Positions 7,838-17,728 are shown, counted from the first letter of the stretch. The stretch: DNA of 45,241 bases from Chthoniobacterales bacterium (GCA_026461395.1 JAPJNA010000053.1:1-45241); one strand, 5' to 3'. Numbers and translations are program-made. The notes: generated from the sequence alone by a model not told the origin.

Positions 7838-9370
7838 TTAGTGCCGGAAGTGGCGGGTGCCGGTGAAGACCATCGCGACACCCCGCTCGTTGGCGGTGGC
7901 TATCACCTCGGGATCACGGACGGAACCGCCCGGCTGAATGGCCGCTGTGGCTCCCGCCTCGGCGGCGGCTATCAGGCCGTCGGGGAATGGGAAGAATGCA
8001 TCGGAGCAGACAACACTTCCCTTCAATGAGAGACCGGCCTCACCGGCCTTCCAGACAGCAATGCGTGAGGAATCGACGCGTGACATCTGGCCCGCGCCGA
8101 TACCGAGGGTGCGGTCCTTGCCGGCATAGACGATGGCATTACTCTTCACGTGCTTGACGACCTTCCAGCCGAATTCCATTGCGTCGATTTCGTCCTTGGT
8201 CGGCGGCCGACTGGAGACGACATGATGCTCGATGCTACCCGCCCCTTCCTTTGGGGTTACATCCGCATCCTGGACCAACATGCCTCCGATCACGGAACGG
8301 ATGTCACGATCATTGACCGGAATCTCTTGAAGCAGTCGCATGAGACGCAGGTTTTTCTTTTTCTGCAGCAGGGCGCGGGCGTCGACGGAAAACTCAGGAG
8401 CGATAATCACCTCGCTGAAGATCTCGGAAATGGCGCGGGCGAGCGCCTCATCGACTGGGCGGTTCACGATGATGATGCCGCCAAAGGGTGCGGAACGATC
8501 GGTCGCAAAGGCCTTCTCCCAGGCCTCGGCGAGATTCTCATCACTACCGACACCGCAGGGATTGGTATGCTTCAGGATGGCGACGGTCGGCTTCTCGAAC
8601 TCGCTAATCAGTCGGGTGGCCGCGGTGATATCGAGGATGTTGTTGAAGGAGAGTTCCTTGCCGTGGAGCTTCTCGAAATAGTCGAAGAAGCTGCCGTAGA
8701 GTTCGGCCTCCTGGTGAGGGTTCTCACCGTAGCGAAGGCGCCCCGCCAGAGGAAACTCCAGCGAGAGGGTCTCGCCGGGAGCGCTCTCGTTATCGAGATA
8801 GGTGCTGATGGCGCGGTCGTAGGCACCAGTCGTGGCAAAGGCCTTCACGGCAAGACGAGCCCGCAGCTCGGGAGTGGTCTCGCCGTGGCCGGCTTTCATC
8901 GCCTCAATGACGCGGGGATAGTCATCGGGATCAACCACGACGGTAACGGAGCGGTGGTTCTTTGACCCACTGCGGATCATGGAGGGACCGCCGATATCGA
9001 TCTGCTCGATGGCCTCCTCCAGCGTCACGCCCTTCTTGGCTACGGTCTCCTCGAACGGGTAGAGATTCACACAAACCAAGTCGATCGGCAGAATGCTGTG
9101 CTCAGCCGCTTGAGCTTGGTGCTTGGGATCGTCGCGAAGGAAGAGGAGTCCGCCGTGGACCTTTGGGATGAGAGTCTTCACGCGGCCATCCATCATCTCG
9201 GGGAAGCCGGTGTAGTCGGAGATCTCCAGTACCGGAATACCGGCTGCTGCGATCGCCTTGGCAGTGCCTCCGGTGGAGAGGAGTTCGACATTCTGTTCAT
9301 GCAGACCGCGGGCGAAGTCGATGAGTCCCGTCTTGTCGGAGACGGAGAGGAGGGCGCGTTGGATTTTCAT
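7838..9370 (-). CDS. purH: Bifunctional AICAR formyltransferase/IMP cyclohydrolase
   Basis: 510 residues; it catalyses the last two steps of IMP synthesis. The N-terminal cyclohydrolase domain has '[18 protein letters not shown]', '[21 protein letters not shown]' and '[14 protein letters not shown]'. The C-terminal transformylase domain has the catalytic Lys-His in '[11 protein letters not shown]' and ends with 'DAFFPFPDG' and '[13 protein letters not shown]'. It lies between pdxJ (20 bp downstream) and an ABC exporter gene upstream on the same strand. A second purine gene, purN, lies 7 kb away. Confidence 0.97.
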   Translation of the reverse strand: MKIQRALLSVSDKTGLIDFARGLHEQNVELLSTGGTAKAIAAAGIPVLEISDYTGFPEMMDGRVKTLIPKVHGGLLFLRDDPKHQAQAAEHSILPIDLVCVNLYPFEETVAKKGVTLEEAIEQIDIGGPSMIRSGSKNHRSVTVVVDPDDYPRVIEAMKAGHGETTPELRARLAVKAFATTGAYDRAISTYLDNESAPGETLSLEFPLAGRLRYGENPHQEAELYGSFFDYFEKLHGKELSFNNILDITAATRLISEFEKPTVAILKHTNPCGVGSDENLAEAWEKAFATDRSAPFGGIIIVNRPVDEALARAISEIFSEVIIAPEFSVDARALLQKKKNLRLMRLLQEIPVNDRDIRSVIGGMLVQDADVTPKEGAGSIEHHVVSSRPPTKDEIDAMEFGWKVVKHVKSNAIVYAGKDRTLGIGAGQMSRVDSSRIAVWKAGEAGLSLKGSVVCSDAFFPFPDGLIAAAEAGATAAIQPGGSVRDPEVIATANERGVAMVFTGTRHFRH

Positions 9371-9398
9371 GCTTAAGAAATTAGAGTGCCGTAATTCG

Positions 9399-11261
9399 TC
9401 AGGCGGCGTGGGTGAACTGGAGCCGATAGAGATTGGAATAAAGCTCGGAGGAGTTCAATAACTCGGCGTGCGTGCCGGAGGCCACGATCTGCCCTTGATC
9501 CATGACGACGATCTTGTCGCTGCCAAGTACTGTCGAAAGTCGGTGGGCGATTGCGATCACCGTGCGACCTTCCGAGAGACTCTCGAGGGCGGACTGAATC
9601 ATCTTCTCCGATTCGGAGTCGAGCGCTGAGGTCGCCTCGTCGAGCAGAAGGATAGGAGCCGCCTTCAGCAAAGCCCGGGCGATCGCCAGTCGCTGCTGCT
9701 GGCCTCCGGAGAGAAGACATCCCTTGTCACCGACAACCGTTTCGTAGCCGTGGGGCTGGGCCATGATGAAGTCGTGGGCATAGGCAAGGCGGGCGGCCTC
9801 CTTGATCTCCTCCTTCGTAGCATCCAGCCGGCCAAAGCGGATATTCTCATAGATTGAGTCGTGGAAGAGGAAACTCTCTTGGGTCACGATGCCGATCTGC
9901 TCGCGCAACGAGTCGAGAGTCAGGTCGCGCAGGTCATTCCCATCGATCAGGACGCGGCCCTGCTGAGGATCATAGAAGCGGAGTAGCAGTGAGAGGATAG
10001 TGCTCTTCCCTGCACCACTGGCTCCGACTAGGGCGACCTTCTGGCCTGGCTCGATCACCAGATTAAGGCCTGTCACGGCATTCTCTGCCATGCCACCCTC
10101 GGTATTAGGAATGCCGTAGGAGAAGTTCACTCCCTCGAGTGCCAGGTGACCACGCGCGGCTCCGAGAGGACGAGCCCCCGGCAAGTCGTGGATTGTCGGC
10201 TTGGTGGCCAGCAGTTCGATGATGCTCGTGGCCGCGCCGAGGCAGTTCTGGATGATGACGTGAATCTTACTGATATTTTTGATCGGATCGTAGAGCAGGA
10301 ACATGCCGCCGAGCAGAGCAAGGAAACTCCCGATGGTCAGGTGCGCAAAGTAGACATAAAAGAGGGCCAGCGAGACTCCGAAGGCGGAAACGGTCTCGAT
10401 CATCGGCTGGACGATGGCTCCGCTCTTGCTGGCCTTCATGCTGGAGCGGAACTGCTCCTCGCTCGACTTGTCAAAAAGATGCAGCTGGAAGGCCTCCCGG
10501 GCAAAGGACTTGATAATGCGGACACCGGCGAAGGACTCCTGCAGGATCACGGCCATGACACCCGCCTCGTTCTGCATGGCGCGAGAGGCCTTGCGAACGC
10601 GACGCCCGTAAACGATGACCGGCACCAGGCAAATAGGGAAAAGAACGAGTGAGAAAAGGGTAAACTTCCAGTCGATGTGCAGTAGGACAAGGATGGCGCC
10701 GATGGCGGTCAGTGGCTGTTTCACCAGATCGCCAACGATGGTCACCATCGACTGTTGAGCAACCATCGTGTCGTTTAGGACGCGGGAGAGAAGGCGACCA
10801 GACTGGGACTTGTTGAAGAAATCAAGGGATTGACCCATGAGATGGCCGAAAACCCGGCGGCGCATATCACGAAGGGCTCTCAAACTGACCCAGGTGAGGC
10901 AGTAGACATTCGCATAGGAGAGCAGGCTGCGCAGGATCATCACACCGGGGATCAGCAGTGCCATCCAGAGGAAGGCATCGATTTTCGGCCCCTGACCTAG
11001 GGTCGCCCCCTTCATCATGTCCGCCTGGTTGAATTTCCCCTGGAAAGCCGTGTCTCCGATCCATCGTATCAGCAGAAGCATGGAGCTGTTGACCGCCGCA
11101 AATCCAATCCCGGCCAGCAACCCAAGCGCGATGCGCTGCTTGTAAGGAGCGAGATAGCCCACCAGCTCGCGGAACGGCCCCCAGCTCTTGGGGAGATACT
11201 TGAGAAGAAACAGTGTGGGCTTCCCCTCGTGATTCTGGTGCGACTGCTGGTGTTGCGACAT
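9399..11261 (-). CDS. MsbA-like ABC exporter (fused permease and ATPase)
   Basis: A 620-residue half-transporter that would work as a homodimer in the inner membrane. About six membrane helices (residues about 40-340) precede one nucleotide-binding domain with Walker A 'GASGAGKST', the signature '[15 protein letters not shown]', Walker B '[12 protein letters not shown]' and the H-loop 'AIAHRLS'. The permease part, with 'LLSRVLNDT' and '[16 protein letters not shown]', is closest in character to lipid A or lipid exporters of the MsbA type. The substrate cannot be read from sequence; a lipid/LPS role fits the envelope genes in this window. It starts 12 bp after the prepilin peptidase stop. Confidence 0.88.
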   Translation of the reverse strand: MSQHQQSHQNHEGKPTLFLLKYLPKSWGPFRELVGYLAPYKQRIALGLLAGIGFAAVNSSMLLLIRWIGDTAFQGKFNQADMMKGATLGQGPKIDAFLWMALLIPGVMILRSLLSYANVYCLTWVSLRALRDMRRRVFGHLMGQSLDFFNKSQSGRLLSRVLNDTMVAQQSMVTIVGDLVKQPLTAIGAILVLLHIDWKFTLFSLVLFPICLVPVIVYGRRVRKASRAMQNEAGVMAVILQESFAGVRIIKSFAREAFQLHLFDKSSEEQFRSSMKASKSGAIVQPMIETVSAFGVSLALFYVYFAHLTIGSFLALLGGMFLLYDPIKNISKIHVIIQNCLGAATSIIELLATKPTIHDLPGARPLGAARGHLALEGVNFSYGIPNTEGGMAENAVTGLNLVIEPGQKVALVGASGAGKSTILSLLLRFYDPQQGRVLIDGNDLRDLTLDSLREQIGIVTQESFLFHDSIYENIRFGRLDATKEEIKEAARLAYAHDFIMAQPHGYETVVGDKGCLLSGGQQQRLAIARALLKAAPILLLDEATSALDSESEKMIQSALESLSEGRTVIAIAHRLSTVLGSDKIVVMDQGQIVASGTHAELLNSSELYSNLYRLQFTHAA

Positions 11262-11273
11262 GAAGCTTTGAGA

Positions 11274-12401
11274 TTACAGGGAGGGATGGCGTAGCAGGAG
11301 AAAAAAACCTCCCCCCGTGACCCAGTTTGCGTAGAGATCAATGAACTCGGGTCCTACAAAAACCCAGAGTAGGGCTCCCAGAGCCAGGTAGGGACCGAAG
11401 GGTATCCTTCCTCCGGAGCGACCCCGGGTGGCGGCCATCATTGTAACACCGATCAGGGCTCCGACAATCGATCCGGCAAAGAGAGAGAAAAGCACTCCTT
11501 TCCATCCCAGGAAGGCTCCAATGCAGGCCAGGAACTTCACGTCGCCGAAACCCATCGCCTCGCGGGGCAACGTGATCGAGGTGACCTCAGTACGAAGCGG
11601 CATGAGCTCGGAGATTCCTTCGTAGGCCCAGAAGCGTGAGCCATATGTTACGCCACTCGGATCCAGGATCAGGGACTCTTTCTCCTGACCATGGAGTCGT
11701 TCACCATCGATTTCAAGCCATGCACAGGAGGCCTCCACTCGGTCCTTCTCGCGGTAGAACAGGTCGGTTAGAGGGATGCTCTCCTGAGCGAAACTCAGCA
11801 GAGGCTCGGCATCGGTTCCCGTGATCTCGAGCAGCGTCGGTTCATTTGTCCTGATCCTGCGGCATCCGAAGGCCAGTTTCCCGAGCTCCACGACCGCCCA
11901 GAGCAGGCAGAATCCGAGCGTTGCTCCAATAAGAGAGAGCAGTAGTCCCTGCCACCAGTTGAAAACCCCCATCATTTTCGGCACTAGCAGTGAGCAGACC
12001 AGACCTGCAAAGACGCCCCCCTTAGTGATCTCATCCGGGATGATCAGATGGTCAAAGTCAATAAAGGTCGCCGCCACAAGCAGCGAGAGGAAGAGCCAGA
12101 AGACCGGAGCCAGAGGCAAGCCAAAGCGTTCCCAAGCCAGCAGATAAAGGCTGGCAGTCAGAAGCTCGACAAGGGGATAGCGGATTGCGATCGGCATGGC
12201 GCAACCCGAGCAGCAACCACGCAAAAGCACCCAACTGGCCACCGGCAGGTTCTCATGCCACGGGATCGTTTTGCCACAACCGGGACAGAAGGATCGCTTG
12301 GGATACAGCAGGGAGATGCCGCGGGGAAGGCGGTGGATGACCGCATTCAGAAAAGATCCGTTGATCAGACCGAGCATCCCGACGGCGATCCAGGCGACCA
12401 T
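11274..12401 (-). CDS. pilD: Prepilin peptidase/N-methyltransferase (A24) with a large cytoplasmic insert
   Basis: An inner-membrane aspartyl protease that cleaves and methylates prepilins. Using a TTG at 12422 as residue 1, the features are: 'GSFLNAVIHRLPRG' near the N-terminus, zinc-type cysteines C46/C49 and C71/C74 ('CPGC', 'CSGC'), the first catalytic Asp in 'IDFDHLIIPDEIT' (D124 or so) and the second in 'GFGDVK' (D294). Several membrane helices surround them. Between the third/fourth helix and GFGDVK lies about 100 residues of soluble sequence (about 188-288) that classical PilD lacks; I do not recognise it. The ATG at 12401 gives the usual short N-terminus and is preferred. It serves pseudopilins such as the one at 2791. 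Confidence 0.88.
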   Translation of the reverse strand: MVAWIAVGMLGLINGSFLNAVIHRLPRGISLLYPKRSFCPGCGKTIPWHENLPVASWVLLRGCCSGCAMPIAIRYPLVELLTASLYLLAWERFGLPLAPVFWLFLSLLVAATFIDFDHLIIPDEITKGGVFAGLVCSLLVPKMMGVFNWWQGLLLSLIGATLGFCLLWAVVELGKLAFGCRRIRTNEPTLLEITGTDAEPLLSFAQESIPLTDLFYREKDRVEASCAWLEIDGERLHGQEKESLILDPSGVTYGSRFWAYEGISELMPLRTEVTSITLPREAMGFGDVKFLACIGAFLGWKGVLFSLFAGSIVGALIGVTMMAATRGRSGGRIPFGPYLALGALLWVFVGPEFIDLYANWVTGGGFFLLLRHPSL

Positions 12402-12488
12402 GGAAAACTGAGGTCCGTTCAAGTATTGCAGCGCTTAGTGTTCACTTGAGCTCAACCCTTAACGTTCATCGAGGCTCATTACCGATGA

Positions 12489-13052
12489 CTACCGGGGGAG
12501 TCTCTCTTCGACAATCTCGCAGAGGACATGGAGCAGAAACTTCTGCGCTTCCTGGATCCGCGCGGTCTCGATCCCGGGAACGATCAGCTCGACATCAGCG
12601 GCGCCCTTGGTGAATCCACCTCCCTTGCCAAGGAATGCGATCGTATGCACCCCCTGCCTGCGGGCCTCCTCGAGAGCCGCAAGGATATTGCGTGACTTGC
12701 CACTCGTGGTGAGCACGATGAGAACGTCGCCCGGCTTGCCAAAGGCTGCGACCTGGCGCGCGAAAACCTCGGTGAAATCATAGTCGTTCCCAATCGCTGT
12801 CATCAGCCCGGCGTCGACTGTGAAGGCCATGGCCGGATAGGGCCGGCGATCCTCCTTGAAGCGGCAGGTGAACTCGGTCGCGAGATGAGCGCTGTCGCTG
12901 GCGCTCCCACCATTGCCGCAGAACATCAGCTTATTCCCCGCCAGCAAGGCATCGCCAGCCATGGCGGCAGCTTTTTCCAAATCGACCTGCAAGGGGGGCA
13001 GTGCCTGGAGAACTTCTTGAAGGGATTGAAGGGAATCTTGGAACTGACTCAT
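12489..13052 (-). CDS. gmhA: Phosphoheptose isomerase-like SIS protein
   Basis: A 187-residue SIS-domain protein that fits sedoheptulose-7-phosphate isomerase, the first step to the ADP-heptose of LPS core. It has 'FCGNGGSASDSAHLATEF' and 'FKEDRRPYPAMAF' of the GmhA active site, the phosphate loop 'LTTSGKSRNI' and the C-terminal 'LLHVLCEIVEERL' with the catalytic-type His. hldD at 21792 acts later in the same pathway. The start is uncertain: I chose the ATG at 13052, which gives the usual family length; ATG at 13097 and a TTG at 13157 are in frame. Confidence 0.82.
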   Translation of the reverse strand: MSQFQDSLQSLQEVLQALPPLQVDLEKAAAMAGDALLAGNKLMFCGNGGSASDSAHLATEFTCRFKEDRRPYPAMAFTVDAGLMTAIGNDYDFTEVFARQVAAFGKPGDVLIVLTTSGKSRNILAALEEARRQGVHTIAFLGKGGGFTKGAADVELIVPGIETARIQEAQKFLLHVLCEIVEERLPR

Positions 13053-13176
13053 CAAGGGGACATTGGAGAGGAGGGCGAAAATCGTCAAGAGTGGCATGGA
13101 TGAATTGGGCTGGCAGAATTCGACGAGCCCAAGGCGCATTGACACCATGCAGGCCAACCGCTTTGATCGCTAGCTC

Positions 13177-13740
13177 ATGAGCCCCCAGATCGCAGCTCTC
13201 TTTTGCCGGTTCCGGCTTGCCGCCCTGGCCTTTCTTGTCGGGGCCTCCATGTTCCTGATCAGCGGATGCGCCGCCCCTGAACCACCTCAGGTGAAGCTTG
13301 AGAAAGCGAATATCCTCCCGCTTGCTATCGACCCGCACTTCGTTTTTAGGAAGAAAACCCAGTTCCTGAACGATCCCAAGACCTTCATCAATAGCGGACC
13401 TCCGAATGAAGCCATCAACTTTGAGCGTCGCTACTATATGTGGCCAGCCACCACCTCACTTGACAGGGATGAGCTCAAGGGGAGTTACTTCAACTTCTTC
13501 TGGTGGAACCACGGCTCTCCAGCCGACGTGACTATCCGCCTCGAGTACCGTCAGGCAAACCTCGGCAACTTCGTGATGGCTCGTGAAAAGAGTTACACTA
13601 ACGTGAAGGGCTCTATCGGCACTCGGTTCTCGATCATCGGCGACGATTACCTTGAGAACGGGCAAGTCACCAACTGGCGCTGCATCCTGATCGTCGACAA
13701 CAAGATCGTCGCGCTCACCCAGTCCTATCTCTGGAAATAG
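13177..13740 (+). CDS. Putative lipoprotein, unknown function
   Basis: A 187-residue protein with a lipoprotein signal: basic start, hydrophobic 'LAALAFLVGASMFLISGC' with the lipobox LISG-C. The mature part is about 155 residues, with many aromatic residues ('YFNFFWWNHGS') and alternating segments suggesting a beta-rich fold. I do not recognise the family. It diverges from the gmhA-like gene, and a zinc-ribbon protein gene follows after 32 bp in the same direction. Confidence 0.7.
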   Translation: MSPQIAALFCRFRLAALAFLVGASMFLISGCAAPEPPQVKLEKANILPLAIDPHFVFRKKTQFLNDPKTFINSGPPNEAINFERRYYMWPATTSLDRDELKGSYFNFFWWNHGSPADVTIRLEYRQANLGNFVMAREKSYTNVKGSIGTRFSIIGDDYLENGQVTNWRCILIVDNKIVALTQSYLWK

Positions 13741-13772
13741 AGGCCCTCTCTCCCATCCTCCTACCCTGCCTT

Positions 13773-14477
13773 ATGCTCCCCTCCGTCGAAAAACTCCTCA
13801 TCCTGCAGGATCGCGACCAGAAGCTCCGGGCCGTCCTCATCGAGCTCACGGCCCTGCCCGGAGAAAAAGCAGCACGGCACCGCGAGCTTAAGGCCGCCGA
13901 TGACCGCCTCGAAGCAGCACGCTCACGCCAGAAGGAAATCGAGATCGAGCGCAAAAAACTCGAGGTCGACGTGAAGGCGAAGCAAGATCAGATCGCGCGC
14001 TACAAGAACCAGCAGCTCGAGACCCGCAAGAACGAGGAATTCTCCGCCCTACGCCACGAGATCGAAATGGCTGAGAAGTCCATTGTGGAGATCGAGGACC
14101 GCGAGTTGCTCCTGATGGAAGATGCCGAAAGCCTGAAACCAGCTCTGCAGGCCGCTCAGGAAGCCCATGTCGCCGAGAAGAAGAAGGTCGAAACCCACAT
14201 GGCCTCTCTCGTCTCTCGCAAAGAGAACCTAGAAACTAGACAGAAGGAACTCGAATCCGAGCGCCCCAGCTTCACCGACGGCATCGACGAGGATCTGCTC
14301 GACCGTTACAATCGCCTCTTCAAGAGTAAGAACGGCATCGCGCTTGTCACCGTCGAGCACGGCGTCTGCTCCGGCTGTAACATGCAGGTTACCAACCAGT
14401 CCATCCTCGAAGTGAAGGCAGAGAAGGAAATCGTCGGCTGCCCGCAATGTGGGAGGATTCTCTACGAACCTCAGTAG
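13773..14477 (+). CDS. Coiled-coil protein with C-terminal zinc ribbon
   Basis: 234 residues. Residues about 10-170 are a nearly uninterrupted charged coiled coil (many Glu, Lys, Arg; 'LELEVDVKAKQDQIARYKNQQLETRKNEEF'-like heptads, given here in part). The C-terminus holds a four-cysteine zinc ribbon 'CSGCNMQV' ... 'CPQCGRIL'. This is the architecture of the widespread COG1579 family, whose role is described as possible nucleic-acid binding. Length and the conserved 'LLDRYNRLFKSKNGIALV' before the ribbon fit the family. It converges on the UvrD-like gene across a hairpin at 14495-14568. Confidence 0.82.
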   Translation: MLPSVEKLLILQDRDQKLRAVLIELTALPGEKAARHRELKAADDRLEAARSRQKEIEIERKKLEVDVKAKQDQIARYKNQQLETRKNEEFSALRHEIEMAEKSIVEIEDRELLLMEDAESLKPALQAAQEAHVAEKKKVETHMASLVSRKENLETRQKELESERPSFTDGIDEDLLDRYNRLFKSKNGIALVTVEHGVCSGCNMQVTNQSILEVKAEKEIVGCPQCGRILYEPQ

Positions 14478-14494
14478 TTTGGAGCTTGTGGAAA

Positions 14495-14568
14495 TTGGCG
14501 AATAGCGGCGTTGCCGCTCGCTTGAAGTAGTCCTAGGCCGACCGCAGACCAGCGCCGCTCTCCGCCAA
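14495..14568. terminator. Hairpin between convergent genes
   Basis: TTGGCGAATAGCGGCG (14495-14510) and CGCCGCTCTCCGCCAA (14553-14568) are inverted copies with two mismatches. An inner alternative hairpin AGCGGC-GTT-GCCGCT lies at 14504-14518. It sits exactly between two convergent stop codons (14477 and 14579), so a bidirectional terminator or Rho-blocking structure is the likely role. There is no clear T-run. Confidence 0.5.
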
Positions 14569-14578
14569 GATCGCGAGC

Positions 14579-16591
14579 CTACCCATTAAGCATCGCCCTC
14601 ATCTGGGCGAAACCATCTGTCACCTCTTCATCGCTCATCGGGGTGGATAAAATCTCCTCCATACTCCCCGACTCCACCCCCTCACCCGCCAGTTCCAGAA
14701 GAAAAGGACTAGGGGTGCAGGACATGACGCTGCCGAACTTCCTACGAGTAGAACAGTGAGTGATGGTCAGGCGGTGACGGGCCCGTGTGATGCCAACATA
14801 GAGAAGTCGGCGCTCCTCTTCGACGGTTCCCTCAGTCTTGGAGCGTTCGTGGGGAAGGAGGCCATCCTCAGCACCGACAAGCCAGACCTCGGGATACTCT
14901 AGTCCCTTAGCGGCATGGAGGGTGATGAGGGTGACGCCGTCCCGCTCCTCGGCTTTCTCCTCCTCGCGTTCCTGCTCCAGAACTAAGCCGTCGAGGAAGC
15001 CGCGGGCACCGTCACGGGGATGGCGCTGGCAGTAGCCGGTAAGGGCATTGAGCAGTTCCCGAACATTCTCCTGACGCCCGTCGGCCTCCTGCTCGGTCTT
15101 GCAGCTCTTCTTGAGATCCTCGAAGTAGCCGCACTCCTCCAGGATCGCACGCAGGATGGCGGCGGGGTCGGCTCCCGGGGTCTGGAGCTGGATGCGATAG
15201 GCCCCCCAGTCTTCAGTAAAGCGCTGGATGGCTCCACGTGTCTTGGAAGAACTGACGTCGAGATGCTCCGGATCATTCAGGATCGCCAGGAGGCTCTTCC
15301 CGTTCTTAGCTCCAGCCTCATTGGCTAGCTGTAGCGTAGCGCTACCTATACCGCGCGGGGGATTGGCCAGGACTCGGAGCAGAGCATTGTCGTCGTCGAC
15401 ATTCAGCAGTGCACCGAGGTAGGCGACGACATCCTTCACCTCGCGGCGATCGAAGAAACTCTTCCCTCCCACAACGCGATAGGGAATACGCCGCTCGCGG
15501 AGCATCTCTTCGAACTGCCGGGACTGGGCATTCATCCGGTAGAGGATGGCAAAGGAGGTCCAGGGAAGCGCCTTAGAGCTCAGCGGTCCGGAAGCTTGGA
15601 TCTCGTCGGCGATGAACTCGGCCTCGGTCTTGTCATCCATAGCCGAGAGGATGCGGACGGACTCGCCCTCCTTCCGATCGCTCCAGAGGTTTTTGCCGCG
15701 GCGGCGGGAGTTGTTTTTGATGAGGCGGTTAGCCACCGAGAGGATGACGTCGGTGCTGCGGTAGTTCTGCTCGAGCTTGATGACCTCGGGATCGGGAAAA
15801 TGGCGCTCAAACTCCAGCAAGTTTGCCGCCTCGGCCCCACGCCATCCGTAGATGCTCTGGTCGTCGTCGCCCACCACACAGATATTGGGACGTTGATCGG
15901 CGGTCAGGAGGCTGACCAGCTCGAGCTGGAGCTTGTTCGTGTCCTGAAACTCGTCGACCAGGATGTGCGTGTAACGGGCACGCCATTCCTCGCGGGCCTC
16001 GGGATGATCGCGCAGCAGCGTGCGTGCCTGAAGCAGGAGATCGTCGAAGTCCATCGCGTTGAGCGAGCGGAGCTCGTTCTGGTACTTTGAGAAGAGGCTG
16101 CCGAGAGCCGTGTCGGTCGTCTCGGGTTCACTGATGCCGAGATTCTTGGCCTTGCTGATAATGTTGCGTGCGAGATTGGGATCGAGGGGACTCTCCTTGT
16201 CATGGATGCGGGCTGCGATCTTCTTCACCAGGCCGATCTGATCGGACTCGTCGAAGATACTGAAGTTCTCCTTGTAGCCCAGGAAGTGGGCATGCTTACG
16301 GAGGAGTCGCACGCACAGAGCATGGAACGTCGAGAGGGTGATGAGCTTGGCTTGTTCTGATTTCACGGCGTCACCGACGCGCTCGCGCATCTCCTTGGCA
16401 GCTTTGTTCGTGAAGGTCACCGCGAGGATCGAAGAGGGATCGACTCCCTGCGCCACAAGCCAAGCTATGCGAGCCGTGAGGACGCGGGTCTTCCCGGTGC
16501 CAGCCCCCGCAAGGATAAGCAACGGCCCCTCCGGATGGGTGGCAGCGCGATACTGCTCGGGATTGAGATCAAAAAGTCGGAAGCCGCTCAC
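14579..16591 (-). CDS. UvrD/PcrA-family DNA helicase
   Basis: About 670 residues; a superfamily 1A 3'-5' helicase for repair or replication restart. It has the Q motif 'LNPEQYRAA', Walker A 'AGAGTGKTR', 'VTFTNKAAKEM', Walker B 'ILVDEFQDTN', 'VVGDDDQSIYGWRGA', 'LEQNYRST', and the C-terminal 'VTLITLHAAKGLEYPEVWLVG' and 'EERRLLYVGITRAR'. I chose the GTG at 16591, just ahead of the Q motif. The frame stays open to 16690, but that adds a hydrophobic stretch not usual in the family and runs into the inverted repeat at 16642-16780. It is not possible to tell UvrD from PcrA or Rep by reading. Confidence 0.92.
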   Translation of the reverse strand: MSGFRLFDLNPEQYRAATHPEGPLLILAGAGTGKTRVLTARIAWLVAQGVDPSSILAVTFTNKAAKEMRERVGDAVKSEQAKLITLSTFHALCVRLLRKHAHFLGYKENFSIFDESDQIGLVKKIAARIHDKESPLDPNLARNIISKAKNLGISEPETTDTALGSLFSKYQNELRSLNAMDFDDLLLQARTLLRDHPEAREEWRARYTHILVDEFQDTNKLQLELVSLLTADQRPNICVVGDDDQSIYGWRGAEAANLLEFERHFPDPEVIKLEQNYRSTDVILSVANRLIKNNSRRRGKNLWSDRKEGESVRILSAMDDKTEAEFIADEIQASGPLSSKALPWTSFAILYRMNAQSRQFEEMLRERRIPYRVVGGKSFFDRREVKDVVAYLGALLNVDDDNALLRVLANPPRGIGSATLQLANEAGAKNGKSLLAILNDPEHLDVSSSKTRGAIQRFTEDWGAYRIQLQTPGADPAAILRAILEECGYFEDLKKSCKTEQEADGRQENVRELLNALTGYCQRHPRDGARGFLDGLVLEQEREEEKAEERDGVTLITLHAAKGLEYPEVWLVGAEDGLLPHERSKTEGTVEEERRLLYVGITRARHRLTITHCSTRRKFGSVMSCTPSPFLLELAGEGVESGSMEEILSTPMSDEEVTDGFAQMRAMLNG

Positions 16592-16641
16592 AAAAGAATG
16601 AGTAAAAGTGAAGAGAGAGAAAACATGGAAGGCAGCAGAAG

Positions 16642-16780
16642 TTAATATGGAACTCAGGAACTCAGGAAGGAGAACTGAGAAAATGCGCATCTCCTGCTCG
16701 GAAGAGCTCTCAACCGCTTAAAAATGCTAACCAAAAAAACTTCCTGCCTGCTTTTCCTGAGTTCCTGAGTTCCAAATTAA
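16642..16780. repeat. 27-bp inverted repeat built of tandem GGAACTCA octamers
   Basis: TTAATAT followed by GGAACTCAGGAACTCAGGAA (16642-16668) recurs inverted as TTCCTGAGTTCCTGAGTTCC followed by AAATTAA (16754-16780), with one mismatch in 27. The second copy overlaps the last codons and stop of purN; the first lies upstream of the helicase gene. The two are 85 bp apart. Confidence 0.85.
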
Positions 16781-17367
16781 TTCTCAGGGGTTCCCAGATT
16801 CTCTGCGAATTCCCGGACAATCCTCGGATAGAGCTCGTGCTCGGCGACCTGGATCCGGGCATGGAGCGACTCGGCGGTATCACTAGGAAGAACGGGAACG
16901 CGGCTCTGGCCGAGAATCTCTCCCGTATCGACTCCGGCATCGACCAGATGGACGGTGCAGCCGGCCTCGGGCACACCTGCCTCGACGGCCTGACGCCAGG
17001 CATCCAGTCCGCGGAAGGCAGGCAGGAGCGATGGATGAATATTCAGGATACGACCGGGGAAAGCCTGCAGAAGGGGTTCCTTGATGACACGCATGAATCC
17101 GGCAAGGACCACAAAATCAACCCTAGCCTCACGGAGCAGGCGGACAATTTCTGCTTCTGCTTCCGATGACATCTTGGTCCGGAATGAACCCGGCGAGATA
17201 AAGAGAGAGGGGATTTCAAACTCCCGTGCCAGATCCAGAATGCCTGCATGCTCGACATCGGAGAGGACGATCACTGGTTGAGCGCCCAAGGTTCCAGACT
17301 GAAACGCCTCCGCTAGGGCCCTGAAGTTGGATCCTTTTCCCGATCCCAGCACCCCGAAACGGAGCAT
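16777..17367 (-). CDS. purN: Phosphoribosylglycinamide formyltransferase
   Basis: 196 residues; it transfers the formyl group of 10-formyl-THF to GAR, step 3 of purine synthesis. It has the phosphate-binding 'VLGSGKGSNFRAL' and the catalytic triad N109, H111 ('ILNIHPSLLPAFRG') and D147 ('DAGVDTGE'), which match Asn106/His108/Asp144 of the E. coli enzyme. The ATG at 17367 was chosen because it starts at the first beta strand; the frame is open upstream, but that part crosses the rpmA terminator. It lies downstream of rplU-rpmA on the same strand. Confidence 0.95.
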   Translation of the reverse strand: MLRFGVLGSGKGSNFRALAEAFQSGTLGAQPVIVLSDVEHAGILDLAREFEIPSLFISPGSFRTKMSSEAEAEIVRLLREARVDFVVLAGFMRVIKEPLLQAFPGRILNIHPSLLPAFRGLDAWRQAVEAGVPEAGCTVHLVDAGVDTGEILGQSRVPVLPSDTAESLHARIQVAEHELYPRIVREFAENLGTPEN

Positions 17368-17387
17368 GGGGAATTCCCAAGAGGCGG

Positions 17388-17424
17388 ATAAAACAGAAAC
17401 CCCCGGCATGTGAGCGCCGGGGGT
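17388..17424 (-). terminator. Intrinsic terminator of rplU-rpmA
   Basis: ACCCCCGGC and GCCGGGGGT form a perfect 9-bp stem (17399-17407 and 17416-17424). On the minus strand it is followed by TTCTGTTTTATCC, a moderately T-rich tail. It lies 35 nt after the rpmA stop, so purN probably has its own start of transcription or depends on read-through. Confidence 0.75.
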
Positions 17425-17458
17425 ATTCATCCCTACTTGATGGGAAGAAAAGAGAGAC

Positions 17459-17728
17459 TTACTTGGCGGAAGCCTCTGCCGAAACAACGGGGTCGACGTT
17501 CACGCGGCGACCGGCCTGATCGAAGCGTACCTTGCCCTCGATAAGAGACCAGATCGTGTAGTCGCGTCCAAGACCAACATTACGGCCGGGAACGAATTTG
17601 GTTCCACGCTGGCGGATGATGATATTGCCAGCGATCACGGTCTGATCACCGAATTTCTTCACACCGAGGCGTTTGCTTTCGCTATCGCGTCCATTCTTGA
17701 CGCTTCCCTGTCCTTTTTTATGTGCCAT
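17459..17728 (-). CDS. rpmA: 50S ribosomal protein L27
   Basis: 89 residues, starting '[29 protein letters not shown]' in the usual way, then '[30 protein letters not shown]'. The N-terminal tail reaches the peptidyl-transferase centre in the ribosome. There is no cleavable N-terminal extension of the Firmicutes type. It lies 49 bp downstream of rplU, the standard order. Confidence 0.98.
   Translation of the reverse strand: MAHKKGQGSVKNGRDSESKRLGVKKFGDQTVIAGNIIIRQRGTKFVPGRNVGLGRDYTIWSLIEGKVRFDQAGRRVNVDPVVSAEASAK

Noticed and set aside
8150-8965. A 271-residue plus-strand frame opposite purH
   Set aside because: It is an antisense artefact; purH matches the family over its full length.
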